Notes: generated by a model not told the origin, from the sequence alone. Counted from the first letter of the stretch, positions 16,265-26,249 are shown. The stretch is DNA of 64,000 nucleotides from Nostoc sp. NMS8 (GCF_017115045.1 NZ_JABXKK010000062.1:62001-126000), one strand, 5' to 3'. Numbers and translations: made by a program.

Positions 16265-18721
16265 ATGACAAAGCACACCAGACAAGTATTACTTAGTGCG
16301 CTCAAGGTGGTTGTCTTATGCCTGACACTGTTCCTACTATGCACAAGCAATAGTTGGGCGCAAATCACTACTGACAGCAAAATTGCTCCCCTGATTCAGA
16401 AGCTAATAGATAACGATGCCCACATCAGTAGCATTGCCGCAGATGCCTTAGTTAATATTGGTTCGCCAGCAGTACCGTCTTTGATTGAAGCTTTGAAAAA
16501 TCAGGATATTAATCTTCGTTGGCACGCCGCTTCGGTTTTAGGAGATTTGGGTGCAGAAGCAGCACCAGCAGTTCCAGCCTTATGTGCGGCATTGCACGAT
16601 GAGGATGGACAAGTCCGCCTGTACGCCACCTTAGCTTTAGGAAATATCGGTACAGCAGCCAAAGCAGCAGTTCCATCGTTGATGGCGGCATTACAAGACA
16701 AGGAGCAATTCGTTCGGATTTATGTTCCTTCTGCACTCAGAAAAATTGGTGTAGAAGCGAAAGTAGCTGTCCCAGTATTAACTGCTGCCTTAAAAGATCA
16801 TAACCCCACTGTACGTTACAATTCAGCCTACGCTCTGGGTGCAATGGGTACAGAAGCAGTATCTTCTGTCCCGAATTTAATTGCCCTGTTGAATGATAAC
16901 CAGTTTTACGTGCGTTTAGGTGCTATCAAAGGTTTAGGAGGAATAGCAGCAGGCTTTCAGGATAAAGCAAATGCTTTACCTACCTCCAAGTTGCAGAAAG
17001 TCATCTCAGACTTTGAGCAGGTATTAATAACTATACAAAAATACAAAGACAAATTCACAGAGACGGACATTAAGCTGATACGTCGCCCTCTAAATGCCTT
17101 GAAAGCAGAAAAAGAAACTCGCCTCTTTGATAGAGTTCTAGAATGGCTATCTGGGCATAAATTACTCTTAGGAATTGCCGCCTACCTGATCTTATTACCT
17201 TCCGTGTGGTTAATTCTCTTACGATTAGCCCCTTTATGGTTGTTGAAAATTAACAACGCCCTCAAACCCTACACAGATTTTTCTCTCCCATTTATCAGCG
17301 TTAATGTACCTCTGCGATATGTGTTATTTGTTGGCTGGTTTCATTACCATCCCAGAGTATTAGATGCGTGGGTAGCTAAATATATCAAAGCAGCCCGCGA
17401 ACAATTTCCCAAAAAGGATACATTTAGCAGTCGCGCCTGTTACATTCCCATTCCCGTTGTTCTGGATGGTACAACAGTTCCCCAACTGATGTATGAGAAT
17501 TTGCGCTCAACTTTTGAGAAACAACGTAGCTGCCTAGTAATTGGCGGCGAAGGGGGTGTAGGTAAAACCAGTTTAGCGTGTCGAATCGCTGGATGGGCAA
17601 TGGCTGAGGATAAAGACCAACAACTCTGCAAACATTTGATGTTACCAGTGCTGTTAGAAGAAGAATTTCGGGTAACTGAAGGTAAGTCGCCGCTTTTATC
17701 AGCTATCAGAGGACAGTTGCAAGCTTTAATTGATGAACCAGAGCCGATTTGTCAAGAATTACTCTTACGTTTGCTAAGAAAGAAACGCATTCTAGTGATT
17801 GTAGACCGTTTCTCAGAAATGAATGCAACTACACGAGAAGCAATTGAGCCGGAATCGCCAGAGTTTCCAGTGAATGCATTGGTGATTACTTCCCGAATTG
17901 AGGAAAAGCTGGGGCGGGTTAATAAGACGATAATTAAACCTCTGCGGATTGAGGCTAATAAACTATCGTCCTTTATGGAAGCTTATCTCATGCAGCGAGG
18001 TAAACGCGATCGCTTTACTGACCAAGAATTTTTTGACGCTTGTAACCGTCTTTCTCTGATGGTCGGTCAAAATAATATCACTGTCTTGCTGGCTAAACTT
18101 TATGCTGAACAGTTAATCGCCAGTAAAGACGTTACATCGAATATTTCTGCGTTGCCAGAGAATATTCCTAATTTGATGCTGGGTTATATCAATGAACTCA
18201 ATCGTGATGTTACAGACAATCAATTTGATGACCGCACTGTTCATCAAATTGCCAAAACCATCGCCTGGGAATGCTTGCAGCAAAGTTATCAACCAGGAAC
18301 CGCCAAGTGTGCCGATGCTATTGCTGCATTAGCAAATTTGGGTATTGATGACCCCGAAGTACACCTCAATTATCTGGAAAAGCGCCTGTACCTAATTCAA
18401 ACTATCGGTTCTGCTAAAGATAGAATCCGTTTTTGTCTTGACCCTTTAGCTGAGTATCTTGCAGGTTGGTATTTAATCGAATTATATGGGAATAACGATG
18501 GTAAATGGCGATCGCATTTTTTCAAAAAGGCAGATGATTTAGTCAAAACAGGCACACCAGATGCCATAAAAGGCTTGTTGTTGGCGGTGCGAGATTGCTA
18601 CTTATCTGAGGTTCAAAATAGCAAAGAAACGGACTTTGTACCCCAGAAGTTGGGTAAACTAGCTGGGTTTACACCTTCTGTTAATACATCAGCTACAACT
18701 GTGCAAACATTAATACCATGA
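16265..18721 (+). CDS. Exported HEAT-repeat domain fused to a membrane-tethered NACHT-like NTPase
   Basis: An 818-residue multidomain protein. Residues 1-34 form a signal peptide or anchor ending in SWAQ. Residues about 35-235 are five to six HEAT repeats of the PBS-lyase type (for example LRWHAASVLGDLGAEAAPAV). A strongly hydrophobic helix lies at about 297-322, with a second possible one near 345-360. The C-terminal half is a P-loop NTPase: Walker A GGEGGVGKTS at 427-436, Walker B ILVIVDRFSEM near Asp514, an ALVITSRIEEK sensor strand, and an FCLDPLAEYLAGWYL motif like the conserved end of NACHT modules. The predicted topology is HEAT outside the cytoplasm and NTPase inside. Sensor-before-NTPase order is the reverse of most STAND proteins. 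Function unknown; signal transduction or defence is inference. Confidence 0.85.
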   Translation: MTKHTRQVLLSALKVVVLCLTLFLLCTSNSWAQITTDSKIAPLIQKLIDNDAHISSIAADALVNIGSPAVPSLIEALKNQDINLRWHAASVLGDLGAEAAPAVPALCAALHDEDGQVRLYATLALGNIGTAAKAAVPSLMAALQDKEQFVRIYVPSALRKIGVEAKVAVPVLTAALKDHNPTVRYNSAYALGAMGTEAVSSVPNLIALLNDNQFYVRLGAIKGLGGIAAGFQDKANALPTSKLQKVISDFEQVLITIQKYKDKFTETDIKLIRRPLNALKAEKETRLFDRVLEWLSGHKLLLGIAAYLILLPSVWLILLRLAPLWLLKINNALKPYTDFSLPFISVNVPLRYVLFVGWFHYHPRVLDAWVAKYIKAAREQFPKKDTFSSRACYIPIPVVLDGTTVPQLMYENLRSTFEKQRSCLVIGGEGGVGKTSLACRIAGWAMAEDKDQQLCKHLMLPVLLEEEFRVTEGKSPLLSAIRGQLQALIDEPEPICQELLLRLLRKKRILVIVDRFSEMNATTREAIEPESPEFPVNALVITSRIEEKLGRVNKTIIKPLRIEANKLSSFMEAYLMQRGKRDRFTDQEFFDACNRLSLMVGQNNITVLLAKLYAEQLIASKDVTSNISALPENIPNLMLGYINELNRDVTDNQFDDRTVHQIAKTIAWECLQQSYQPGTAKCADAIAALANLGIDDPEVHLNYLEKRLYLIQTIGSAKDRIRFCLDPLAEYLAGWYLIELYGNNDGKWRSHFFKKADDLVKTGTPDAIKGLLLAVRDCYLSEVQNSKETDFVPQKLGKLAGFTPSVNTSATTVQTLIP

Positions 18722-19174
18722 ATATAGGATTTAGCTCTGTACGAATTTACGATATTGTTATGTGTGAGTCATACCATATTCGCAGAAAGACGCGATAAAT
18801 CGCCGTCTCTACAGAGAATGTATTCGTCAATTATCCCTTGACAGACGACTATTTACGACTTGTGTGTACACCGTAGCCTTAGCAAGAGGTTGGGGTGCAA
18901 TGACTGTGGGAATCATCACTAATTATGCGGACATGATATCATTCCCAAGTGTATATTTTATTTTCTGGAAGTAGCTGATGTAAAGAATAATTACTAGATA
19001 ACCTGACTATGTACTTGATAGTGATAATTTCTTGACCTTGATATATACAGCAGATTTCAAAGAAGGTGAAGTACACAAGCTAAATCTGTTATCCAGATAT
19101 AAAGCGTGTTTTATTCCTGAATTCTGTTGTAAATCAGATTTAATTTTTGAAAAAAGTACCTACTCTTAAAGCTT
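18722..19174. other. Intergenic region with one dispersed palindrome
   Basis: No gene seen. It contains the AGACGCGATAAATCGCCGTCT element listed separately, and an AT-rich stretch before 19175 likely to hold the promoter of the solute-binding protein gene. Confidence 0.5.
18788..18813 (-). repeat. Dispersed palindrome (TGTAGAGACG...CGCGTCT type)
   Basis: A near-perfect palindrome around CGATTTATCG. Its reverse complement matches 25608-25633 over 26 bases with one difference. Confidence 0.8.
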
Positions 19175-20080
19175 ATGTATAAAAAAATTGCTATTCCTAT
19201 TTTAAGTCTCATGTTTGCAACGCTCATACCTAATGTGGTCGCTGCTGAGACTGTAATGCAAAAAGTAACGAGAACAGGGGTATTAACCGCTGGTACTAGT
19301 AGAGATGCGCTACCTTTTGCCTATGTGGATAGTCAAGGAAAGTTAAATGGCTATTCTGTAGATATGCTAACTCTGATTAAAGAGCAATTAGAAAAAGACT
19401 TAGGAAAAAAAATTAAACTGCAATTAGTTGGTCTTAGCCCTTCTGAACGGATTCCTAAAATAGTTAATCAACAAGTTGATATTGTGTGTGATGCTAGTAG
19501 TTTTACATGGAAGCGAGATAAAAAAGTAGACTTTTCTGTTAGCTACGGTGTGACTGGAACCCAATTATTAGTTAAGAAAGGAAGTGATCTAGGTTCTGCT
19601 GAATCCCTTATTGGTAAGCAAATTGGCGTGCTGGCAGGAACCACAAATGAGCAGGCGATCGCTCGTGTACAACCTCAAGCTAAACTGGTGTATTTTAAAA
19701 CTAGGGCAGAGGGATACACAGCTTTGCAAAAAGGTACAATTGATGCTTTCTCATCCGATAGTATTATTTTAGAGGCATGGCTGCAACAGCAAAAAAATCC
19801 AGATGATTTTGCGATCGTACCCGATCGCCCTTATTCACGAGAAGGTATCGCTTGTATGGTACCAGAAAATAACTCGAAATTATTGGATACAGTCAATTAT
19901 TCTCTAGTCAGGTTCATGCAAGGATTCGTCAATGGTAATCAGCGATATGTGACTATTTTTGACCGCTGGTTTGGATCTCAAGGCGCTGTAGCACTCAATC
20001 GGGATTTACGCGATTTGGTGGTGGAAACTATGCAATTGCTCATAGAATTTCGTGAGGAAATTCCCAAAAGTGATCTGTGA
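19175..20080 (+). CDS. Periplasmic amino-acid-type solute-binding protein
   Basis: A 301-residue member of the bacterial extracellular solute-binding family 3 (polar amino acid type). A signal peptide ends near VVAAET. The fold markers are visible: TRTGVLTAGTSRDALPFAYV, LNGYSVDMLTLI, a central VDFSVSYGVTGTQLLVKKGS segment and IGVLAGTTNEQAI at the second lobe. There is no lipobox cysteine, so the protein should be soluble in the periplasm. No permease or ATPase gene is adjacent, so it may serve a transporter encoded elsewhere. The C-terminus extends about 20 residues beyond the typical domain. The ligand cannot be inferred. Confidence 0.88.
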   Translation: MYKKIAIPILSLMFATLIPNVVAAETVMQKVTRTGVLTAGTSRDALPFAYVDSQGKLNGYSVDMLTLIKEQLEKDLGKKIKLQLVGLSPSERIPKIVNQQVDIVCDASSFTWKRDKKVDFSVSYGVTGTQLLVKKGSDLGSAESLIGKQIGVLAGTTNEQAIARVQPQAKLVYFKTRAEGYTALQKGTIDAFSSDSIILEAWLQQQKNPDDFAIVPDRPYSREGIACMVPENNSKLLDTVNYSLVRFMQGFVNGNQRYVTIFDRWFGSQGAVALNRDLRDLVVETMQLLIEFREEIPKSDL

Positions 20081-20135
20081 AATAATGGATTTTCACCGCA
20101 AAATCATCTAGCTAACTATTTCTTAGGAGTTTTCT

Positions 20136-20163
20136 CATTAGTCATTAGTGCTAATGACTAATG
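20136..20163 (+). terminator. Perfect 13-bp hairpin after the solute-binding protein gene
   Basis: CATTAGTCATTAG (20136-20148) pairs with CTAATGACTAATG (20151-20163) around a two-base loop. TCGATTTTC follows, so the T run is weak; termination is likely but not certain. Confidence 0.6.
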
Positions 20164-20174
20164 ACTTCGATTTT

Positions 20175-20195
20175 CCCCCGGCTTGAAGCCGGGAG
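20175..20195. other. GC-rich hairpin CCCGGCTTGAAGCCGGG
   Basis: A perfect palindrome at 20177-20193 with no strong T run next to it. It may help end leuA or the converging gene. Hairpins of this kind also occur at the ends of cyanobacterial IS200/IS605 elements, but no transposase or TnpB frame is present here. Confidence 0.55.
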
Positions 20196-20217
20196 ATGAA
20201 TTAAAACATGCGTTTTT

Positions 20218-21822
20218 TTACACTTTCTGTGCAGATACTTCTTCTTGCTTTTGTTGAGTTTGCAAAGATGCATACAACCTATTCAACGCATTTACATAAG
20301 CTTGCGCGGATGCCACGATGATATCTGTGTTCGCTGCATGACCAGAAAATACTTTAGATTCATAACGTAAACGAATCGTCACTTCGCCAATGGCATCAAT
20401 ACCGGCTGTTACTGACTGCACAGAAAACTCAATCAACTGGTTGGGCACATTTACCACCCGGTTAATGGCTTTGTAAACTGCATCCACTGGCCCAGTACCG
20501 ATCGCAGCATCGGTTAATTCTTCGCCTTGTGGGGTACGCAGAGTAACTGTAGCGGTGGGACAAGCGTTGCTACCGCAGGAAACTTGCACTAACTCTACTC
20601 GGAACAAATCGGGTGCTTGTTGGATTTCATCGTTAACGATCGCTTCCAAATCCCAATCAGAAATCTCTTTCTTTTTATCTGCTACTTCTTTGAATCTGAC
20701 AAATGCTTTATTTAATTCAGTATCCGACAGTTCAAAACCTAATTCTTTTAACCGAGTACGGAAAGCATTTCTACCGGAATGTTTGCCCAAAACTATTTGA
20801 TTGTCTGACAAGCCAATCAATTGGGCATCCATAATTTCGTAGGTTAGCTTGTTTTTTAACACACCATCTTGGTGAATCCCAGACTCATGGGCAAAGGCAT
20901 TGGCCCCCACGATCGCTTTATTTGGTTGTACTAACATTCCCGTCAAATTAGAAACTAAGCGGGAGGTTTTATAAATTTGTCGGGTGTCGATATTTGTCAG
21001 GGATTCTTGAGAATCTGCTGGTCTTCCCAAGAAGGGGTTAAAATATTGCCGTCGGACGTGCAGCGCCATTACTAATTCTTCTAGTGAAGCATTTCCGGCA
21101 CGTTCGCCAATACCATTGATGGTACATTCTAGTTGCCGTGCGCCATTTTTCACGGCTTCTAAAAAGTTAGCAACTGCCAAGCCTAAATCATTATGACCGT
21201 GAACGGAAATAATCGCTTGGTCGATGTTGGGGACATTTTCGATAATGCCCTTAATGATGGCTCCAAATTCGCTGGGGGTGGTGTAACCTACTGTATCGGG
21301 AATGTTAACTGTTGTTGCACCAGCTGCGATCGCACGCTCTAAAACTTGGTACAAAAATTCTGGATCGGTACGGGCCGCATCCATCGGCGAAAATTCGACA
21401 TCTGTCATGAAGGACTTGGCATAAGCTACCATTTCTTCGGCGATCGCTAACACTTCTGCCCGTGACTTTCGTAACTGATACTCTAAATGAATATCAGAAG
21501 TCGAAATAAATGTGTGAATTCTGGCATTAACTGCTGGCTTTAATGCTTCGGCTGCCGCTTCAATGTCTGCTTTAATTGCTCTTGCCAAACTACAAATTAC
21601 TGGGCCATTTTCTGTCCCGACAATTTGAGCAATTTTCTTGACTGCTTCAAAATCCCCAGGACTAGCAAAGGCAAACCCTGCCTCAATGACATCTACACCC
21701 AGACGCGCTAATTGTTTGGCAATAACTAGCTTTTCGTCTATATTCAAAGTCGCTCCCGGACACTGCTCTCCATCTCGCAATGTCGTATCAAAAATGATGA
21801 TTCGATCTGTTTGGTTGGTCAT
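20218..21822 (-). CDS. leuA: 2-isopropylmalate synthase
   Basis: Catalyses the first committed step of leucine synthesis, condensing acetyl-CoA with 2-oxoisovalerate. The 534-residue protein has the DRE-TIM metallolyase core: [18 protein letters not shown] at the N-terminus with the metal-binding Asp, [14 protein letters not shown] (metal-binding His-Gly-His), NGIGERAGN (Gly-rich loop) and HESGIHQDG. The C-terminal third (about residues 390-520) is the LeuA regulatory dimerisation domain that normally mediates leucine feedback. Length matches bacterial LeuA. It is monocistronic; the NYN gene upstream runs in the same direction about 95 bp away. Confidence 0.96.
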   Translation of the reverse strand: MTNQTDRIIIFDTTLRDGEQCPGATLNIDEKLVIAKQLARLGVDVIEAGFAFASPGDFEAVKKIAQIVGTENGPVICSLARAIKADIEAAAEALKPAVNARIHTFISTSDIHLEYQLRKSRAEVLAIAEEMVAYAKSFMTDVEFSPMDAARTDPEFLYQVLERAIAAGATTVNIPDTVGYTTPSEFGAIIKGIIENVPNIDQAIISVHGHNDLGLAVANFLEAVKNGARQLECTINGIGERAGNASLEELVMALHVRRQYFNPFLGRPADSQESLTNIDTRQIYKTSRLVSNLTGMLVQPNKAIVGANAFAHESGIHQDGVLKNKLTYEIMDAQLIGLSDNQIVLGKHSGRNAFRTRLKELGFELSDTELNKAFVRFKEVADKKKEISDWDLEAIVNDEIQQAPDLFRVELVQVSCGSNACPTATVTLRTPQGEELTDAAIGTGPVDAVYKAINRVVNVPNQLIEFSVQSVTAGIDAIGEVTIRLRYESKVFSGHAANTDIIVASAQAYVNALNRLYASLQTQQKQEEVSAQKV

Positions 21823-21917
21823 TTGCCCTTTGTTGTTTAGTGTTTACTTGTGGCTTAATATATCTTCAACCTTAGTTTTTCTTTTACTCTTACTTTTGTA
21901 AATAATTGCTAAGGATA

Positions 21918-22439
21918 CTAACCTTCGGTTTTTTCTATTTGTTCTCTGATATCATTTAAATCTATATATCTATCAGTAGCATTCCGCAGCTCTCTAGCGA
22001 TCATTCCTTCAGTTGATACTACCGTAATATGTGTATTTTTTGAGCGTAATAGTTCGATTGCTCGTTCAAAATCTCCATCGCCACTGAATAATACTACTCG
22101 GTCATACTGGTCTACTGTATTAAACATATCTACAACAATTTCAATATCTAAATTCGCTTTTTGCGAGTAGCGACCGGACGTATCATCATAATATTCTTTC
22201 AGAATTTTAGTCCTGACGGTATATCCTAGACTAATGAGAGCATCTCTGAAACCTCGTTGATCTTGTGGGTCTTTTAAGCCAGTGTACCAGAATGCATTAA
22301 TTAATGTTGTTTCTGATTGCTCATGTTTGAAGTATTCTAAGACCCGCCGTGGGTCAAAAAACCAGCCATTTTTTTGTTGAGCATAGAACATATTGTTTCC
22401 GTCTACAAAAATAGACAGACGATTCATTGGAGAACCCAT
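21918..22439 (-). CDS. NYN-domain protein, LabA/DUF88 family
   Basis: A 173-residue PIN-like NYN domain. The conserved acidic residues are seen in LSIFVDGNNMFYAQ (Asp near residue 13) and VVLFSGDGDFERAIELL (two Asp), typical of metal-dependent ribonuclease-like folds. The C-terminal RELRNATDRYIDLNDIRE is usual for cyanobacterial LabA-like proteins. In Synechococcus elongatus LabA affects circadian output, but this family has several paralogues per genome, so a clock role here is unproven. The ATG at 22439 is preceded by AGGTG at reasonable distance. It lies upstream of leuA in the same direction. Confidence 0.85.
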   Translation of the reverse strand: MGSPMNRLSIFVDGNNMFYAQQKNGWFFDPRRVLEYFKHEQSETTLINAFWYTGLKDPQDQRGFRDALISLGYTVRTKILKEYYDDTSGRYSQKANLDIEIVVDMFNTVDQYDRVVLFSGDGDFERAIELLRSKNTHITVVSTEGMIARELRNATDRYIDLNDIREQIEKTEG

Positions 22440-23177
22440 ACAAATTTACACCTAATAATATAAATGAATTTAGATGGAACAATAGATTATAGCAATTTTC
22501 AAATGCCTTGTTTGCTAATATCTATAAAGTAGCTCTTTATCTATAGCTTTTATCCTACCTCTTTCAAGGCATAAAAACGCCCGCAACATTGGAGTTGAGA
22601 TCCTGGGTGCTAACCTTATTCACCTCCAGCACTACAAGAGCTACCCTGCGATCAAAATCTACCAATAAAATTGACTAAGTAACAGCATTCATCGCTGCAT
22701 AACATTAAAGTTTACTCCTAAAGAGGTATAGCATAAGCTTAGGGTAGGATATAAATTAATGCCTATCTGGAGATAAAGCTGTCAGTATCAGGATAGGCTT
22801 TGTGGAGATTAACAACATTGCGCTAGAGACAGAAGACAGACTTGGGAGAGCCTTGGGTAGAGCGCCCAGTTGGGAGCGTAGCTGTTGGTTAGATTATGGT
22901 AAAATCTTGCCACAACAAATGCACAGACAGAGTATATCCGGCTCCGATCTATGAGACAATCACTACTTGTAACTCACTCAATCCAAAAATAATAAATTAG
23001 GTAGTGCTTGAGTAGAAATCTCTTGGGGGCTAGCTCTGTCAATAAAAGTTTGTTGAACGATAGAAGATACTTTACAAATGTATAAGATTGTCATTTAAGT
23101 CTTATTTCAATGTGCTTACACTAAAACGTGGTCTGAATAAATAAAAGTGTTGGACTTAAATCAATCAGTAACACGAC
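22440..23177. other. Long intergenic region before the CHASE2 kinase
   Basis: No supported gene. A 34-codon open stretch ending at about 22676 has coding-like composition (ARNIGVEILGANLIHLQHYK) but no start and no family I recognise; it may be a gene remnant. A 50-codon frame from the GTG near 22801 also lacks features. The stretch before 23178 is AT-rich and likely holds the promoter of the kinase gene. Confidence 0.45.
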
Positions 23178-25523
23178 ATGGCAGAAGAACCTACATCTAC
23201 CTTAACTAAAAACTATGTCTCTACTGCCAAAAGACTGTCAAGTAAACCGACAAAAGTAACTTCGACAGCATCCGCTCGCCAATCCAGATGGATGGTTCGC
23301 TTAGGTCATCTCCTGGCTGGCGGTTGGGCAATCGGTGCAGGGCTGCTGAGTGGTTCTGGGTGGGAATTGGTTCAATTGATGGATAATCAGGTGCTTTCTG
23401 GCTTTTTTCAACTGCGTGGGCCGATTGTGCCTCCAGAAGACATTGTAATTTTAGCAATAGACGATCAGTCAATATCAGTTCCCGAACAGTACTATAAAAC
23501 AGATCCAAAACAGTATGCCTACCTAAAAACACTGAAATCTTATCCTTATCAACGTGCTGCATACTCCCAGGTAATCACAAAATTAATCCAAGCAGGTGCC
23601 CGCTCTGTAGCCTTAGATATTGTTTTTGATACAACTAGTAGCTATGGAGTTACGGACGATCGCCAATTCCAAGCCGTATTGCAAAAATATGGTAGTAAAG
23701 TTACCTTAGCAGCCGTTTACGAAAATTCCCAGACGCACCAAGGGTCTTTTATGCAGCTAACAGACCCACACCAAATGTTTCGCACTGGGTCAGTGTCCAT
23801 TGGCTCAGTTAATTTTCCCTTAGAAGTAGATGGAAAAGTTCATCGATTAGCGAGTGAGTTTCCCAAGTTATTAGGTGAAGATAATTTATTTACTCAGAAG
23901 CCACTTTCCTTTGATGAAGCAGCCCTCAAAGCAGCACAAGTAAATTATCCCCGATCAAAGGGCGATCGCATTTATTTTTGGGGGAGTGCGGGTACATTTG
24001 AGCAAATACCCTTTTGGCACGTATTAGACCCAGAAAACTGGAACACCTATTTGCAACAGGGAAAGTTCTTCAAAGACAAGATCGTGCTAATTGGTGCAAC
24101 AGATAAGTTAAACAATGATTATTATCCAATCGCTGCGAGCAAAAGTACTGAACCCATGTCCGGCGTGGAAATTCATGCCAATGCGATCGCAACTCTGATG
24201 ACAGGTAAAGCGATCGCCCCAGGAATTAACAATTTACCATTGCAGGGTTTGTTCGTGCTAATGCTAGTTGGCAGCACAGCCTTAATGATTAGCAGACGCA
24301 AGCGTAGTATTAATAGATTTCTCTATAGCCTTGCCTTATCTGGCATTTGGGGAGGAATTAGCTATGGGTTATTTGTCTATAGTCAGTTAATTTTTCCCAC
24401 TATTGTACCAATGATTGCGATCGCCATGACTGGATTTTGCTACTTGGGAACTTCTGTGGCGAGGGAAAGCATCAGAAAACGCCAATTAATAGATATTTTT
24501 CAGAAGTATAAAACTTCCCCCGTTGTCCAAGAAATTATCAGCCAACAAGATGACTTTCAAGACCTAATCCAGCAACGAGATTTAGCCTTATGCGGCAAAA
24601 TCTTGGCTCAACGCTACAAAATTGTCAAAGTTCTTGGTTCCGGTGGATTTAGCGAAACCTACATTGCTGAAGATACTCAACGTCCTGGGAATCCGCGATG
24701 TGTCGTCAAACAACTAAAACCAGCCAGCAACAAATCAGAAGGGTTGCAACTTATGAGACGTTTATTTAACTCAGAGGCGCAAACATTAGAAAAATTGGGA
24801 ACGCACCCACAAATCCCTCAACTTTTGGCGTATTTTGAAGAAGACGAAGAATTTTATTTAGTCCAAGAACAGATAATTGGTCATCCTTTAAATCAGGAAT
24901 TGTTAATAGGTAGAGTAATTGGAGAAATTGCAACGATCAGAATTGTCAGGGATTTATTGCAAACATTAACATTTGTCCATGAAAACAACGTGATTCACCG
25001 GGATATCAAACCCAGCAATATTATCCGGCGACATTCAGACGGTAAATTGGTGTTGATTGACTTTGGTGCTGTCAAAGAAGTAACTATCAAACCGCTTGAC
25101 GATCAAGAGTCAACGGCTTTTACCATTGGCATTGGTACTCAGGGTTACGCACCAAACGAACAATGTTTTGGGCGTCCGCACTACAGTAGTGACATCTATG
25201 CAGTCGGTATGGTTGGAATTAAAGCCTTGACAGGTGTAGCCCCCCGCGAGTTAGGTAGAGATATTAATGGAGAGATAAAATGGAGCGATAGCACTCAAGT
25301 AAGCCACTCCCTAGCTAAGATTCTCAGTAAAATGGTGCTGGATGATTTCAAACAGCGATATCAGTCTGCATCAGAGGCCCTTGAGGATCTGGAAGTTTTT
25401 GATGATATTGTAAATTCCCAAAGCAGACACCCCATGCTACGGAATGACTCATTAACGAATACCTTAGACCAAGTAAACGCTACCACAAAATATTGCTCAG
25501 AATCATCCTCAGAAACTCCTTGA
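23178..25523 (+). CDS. CHASE2-domain serine/threonine protein kinase
   Basis: A 781-residue membrane receptor kinase. A hydrophobic segment near 42-60 is followed by an extracytoplasmic CHASE2 domain (about 65-350, containing DIVILAIDDQSI, ARSVALDIVFD and VLIGATDKLNNDYYP). Three membrane helices span about 350-425. The cytoplasmic kinase has GSGGFSETYIAED (Gly-rich loop), VVKQLKP (Lys), HRDIKPSNII (catalytic loop), LIDFGAVKE (DFG) and GTQGYAPNEQ. CHASE2 kinases are common in cyanobacteria; the sensed ligand is unknown. The last 50 residues are polar and low in structure. The gene stands alone. Confidence 0.93.
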   Translation: MAEEPTSTLTKNYVSTAKRLSSKPTKVTSTASARQSRWMVRLGHLLAGGWAIGAGLLSGSGWELVQLMDNQVLSGFFQLRGPIVPPEDIVILAIDDQSISVPEQYYKTDPKQYAYLKTLKSYPYQRAAYSQVITKLIQAGARSVALDIVFDTTSSYGVTDDRQFQAVLQKYGSKVTLAAVYENSQTHQGSFMQLTDPHQMFRTGSVSIGSVNFPLEVDGKVHRLASEFPKLLGEDNLFTQKPLSFDEAALKAAQVNYPRSKGDRIYFWGSAGTFEQIPFWHVLDPENWNTYLQQGKFFKDKIVLIGATDKLNNDYYPIAASKSTEPMSGVEIHANAIATLMTGKAIAPGINNLPLQGLFVLMLVGSTALMISRRKRSINRFLYSLALSGIWGGISYGLFVYSQLIFPTIVPMIAIAMTGFCYLGTSVARESIRKRQLIDIFQKYKTSPVVQEIISQQDDFQDLIQQRDLALCGKILAQRYKIVKVLGSGGFSETYIAEDTQRPGNPRCVVKQLKPASNKSEGLQLMRRLFNSEAQTLEKLGTHPQIPQLLAYFEEDEEFYLVQEQIIGHPLNQELLIGRVIGEIATIRIVRDLLQTLTFVHENNVIHRDIKPSNIIRRHSDGKLVLIDFGAVKEVTIKPLDDQESTAFTIGIGTQGYAPNEQCFGRPHYSSDIYAVGMVGIKALTGVAPRELGRDINGEIKWSDSTQVSHSLAKILSKMVLDDFKQRYQSASEALEDLEVFDDIVNSQSRHPMLRNDSLTNTLDQVNATTKYCSESSSETP

Positions 25524-25607
25524 AGCAAAGCCTCAACGACCAGCATTCCCAGTCTCAGACTAGGAACGAGACTATACCCAATACAGTTCAGATAACCTCA
25601 AAACACT

Positions 25608-25633
25608 TGTAGAGACGTCGATTTATCGCGTCT
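25608..25633 (+). repeat. Dispersed palindrome (TGTAGAGACG...CGCGTCT type)
   Basis: Second copy of the element at 18788-18813, downstream of the CHASE2 kinase gene. GAGACG at the left pairs with CGTCTC at the right, so it may also act in transcript ending. Confidence 0.8.
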
Positions 25634-25764
25634 CGAAAACCCAAAATTGTTGCCAGTAGCCCTTATCAGAATCGTATTGGACTATAGCCAATAAACGGCT
25701 ATATCTGAATAGATTTTGTTCCAAATTTTCTAATACTTGATAGATTTTCGATTTTCTGCTGGGT

Positions 25765-26049
25765 CTAAGGACTTGGGACGACTTGACAATCTACCGCACA
25801 ATTCCTTGATGCACCACCAGGTATTCTCAGGTTGGCATAGTCACCGCCTAGTTGAACATGTGATGGTAGTTGGTGTAGGGTTACACAGCATCTATGAACT
25901 GCGGCTTGGTACTCCCGCCATTGCTTACGGATTGCAATGCTTTCAGCATCTTCGCCTAAATCTGAAAATCTTAGCCCTGCTCGATTCAGCCAAGATTCTA
26001 CATCAGTTGTTTCACCAAGTATTTCGGAAATGGGATTAATGTTTTTCAT
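25765..26049 (-). CDS. Small hypothetical protein (uncertain)
   Basis: A possible 94-residue protein. The first 60 residues look protein-like (ISEILGETTDVESWLNRAGL, then IAIRKQWREYQAAV); the rest is rich in Cys and Gly without a clear pattern. There is no strong ribosome-binding site. The opposite strand is also open over the same stretch (25737-26039), but its composition is less protein-like. No family recognised. Confidence 0.4.
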   Translation of the reverse strand: MKNINPISEILGETTDVESWLNRAGLRFSDLGEDAESIAIRKQWREYQAAVHRCCVTLHQLPSHVQLGGDYANLRIPGGASRNCAVDCQVVPSP

Positions 26050-26144
26050 GAGTAATATCTTATACGTGTATTTACTTCACTGTAAAAGAAAGTATCAATA
26101 CTAGCCAATATCATTTCTTATCAAAATCATCAATAAAAATGATT

Positions 26145-26172
26145 CATGTCCGAGTATAAATACTCAGACATG
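26145..26172 (-). terminator. Terminator of the small exported-protein gene
   Basis: CATGTC-GAGTA pairs with TACTC-GACATG with one mismatch. On the minus strand the hairpin is followed by AATCATTTTTATT, placing it about 80 bp after the stop codon at 26250. Confidence 0.75.
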
Positions 26173-26249
26173 AAAGAATGTATTACTATTACGGCTGATA
26201 AACATCATTGCTTTAGCTTCCGAATAAGCCGTTTTCTAGCTCTTAATCA

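Noticed and set aside
16501..16736. Minus-strand frames under the HEAT repeats
   Set aside because: They are antisense shadows of a repetitive alanine-rich coding region.
20175..20220. Guide RNA end of a TnpB element
   Set aside because: No tnpB or tnpA frame lies within several kilobases; only a hairpin is present.
22586..22676. Coding-like stretch ARNIGVEILGANLIHLQHYK
   Set aside because: It has no start, is about 30 codons long and matches no family I know; kept only as a note on the intergenic region.
25737..26039. Plus-strand frame opposite the 25765-26049 gene
   Set aside because: Its composition is rich in His, Leu and Cys without protein-like pattern; the minus strand reads better.
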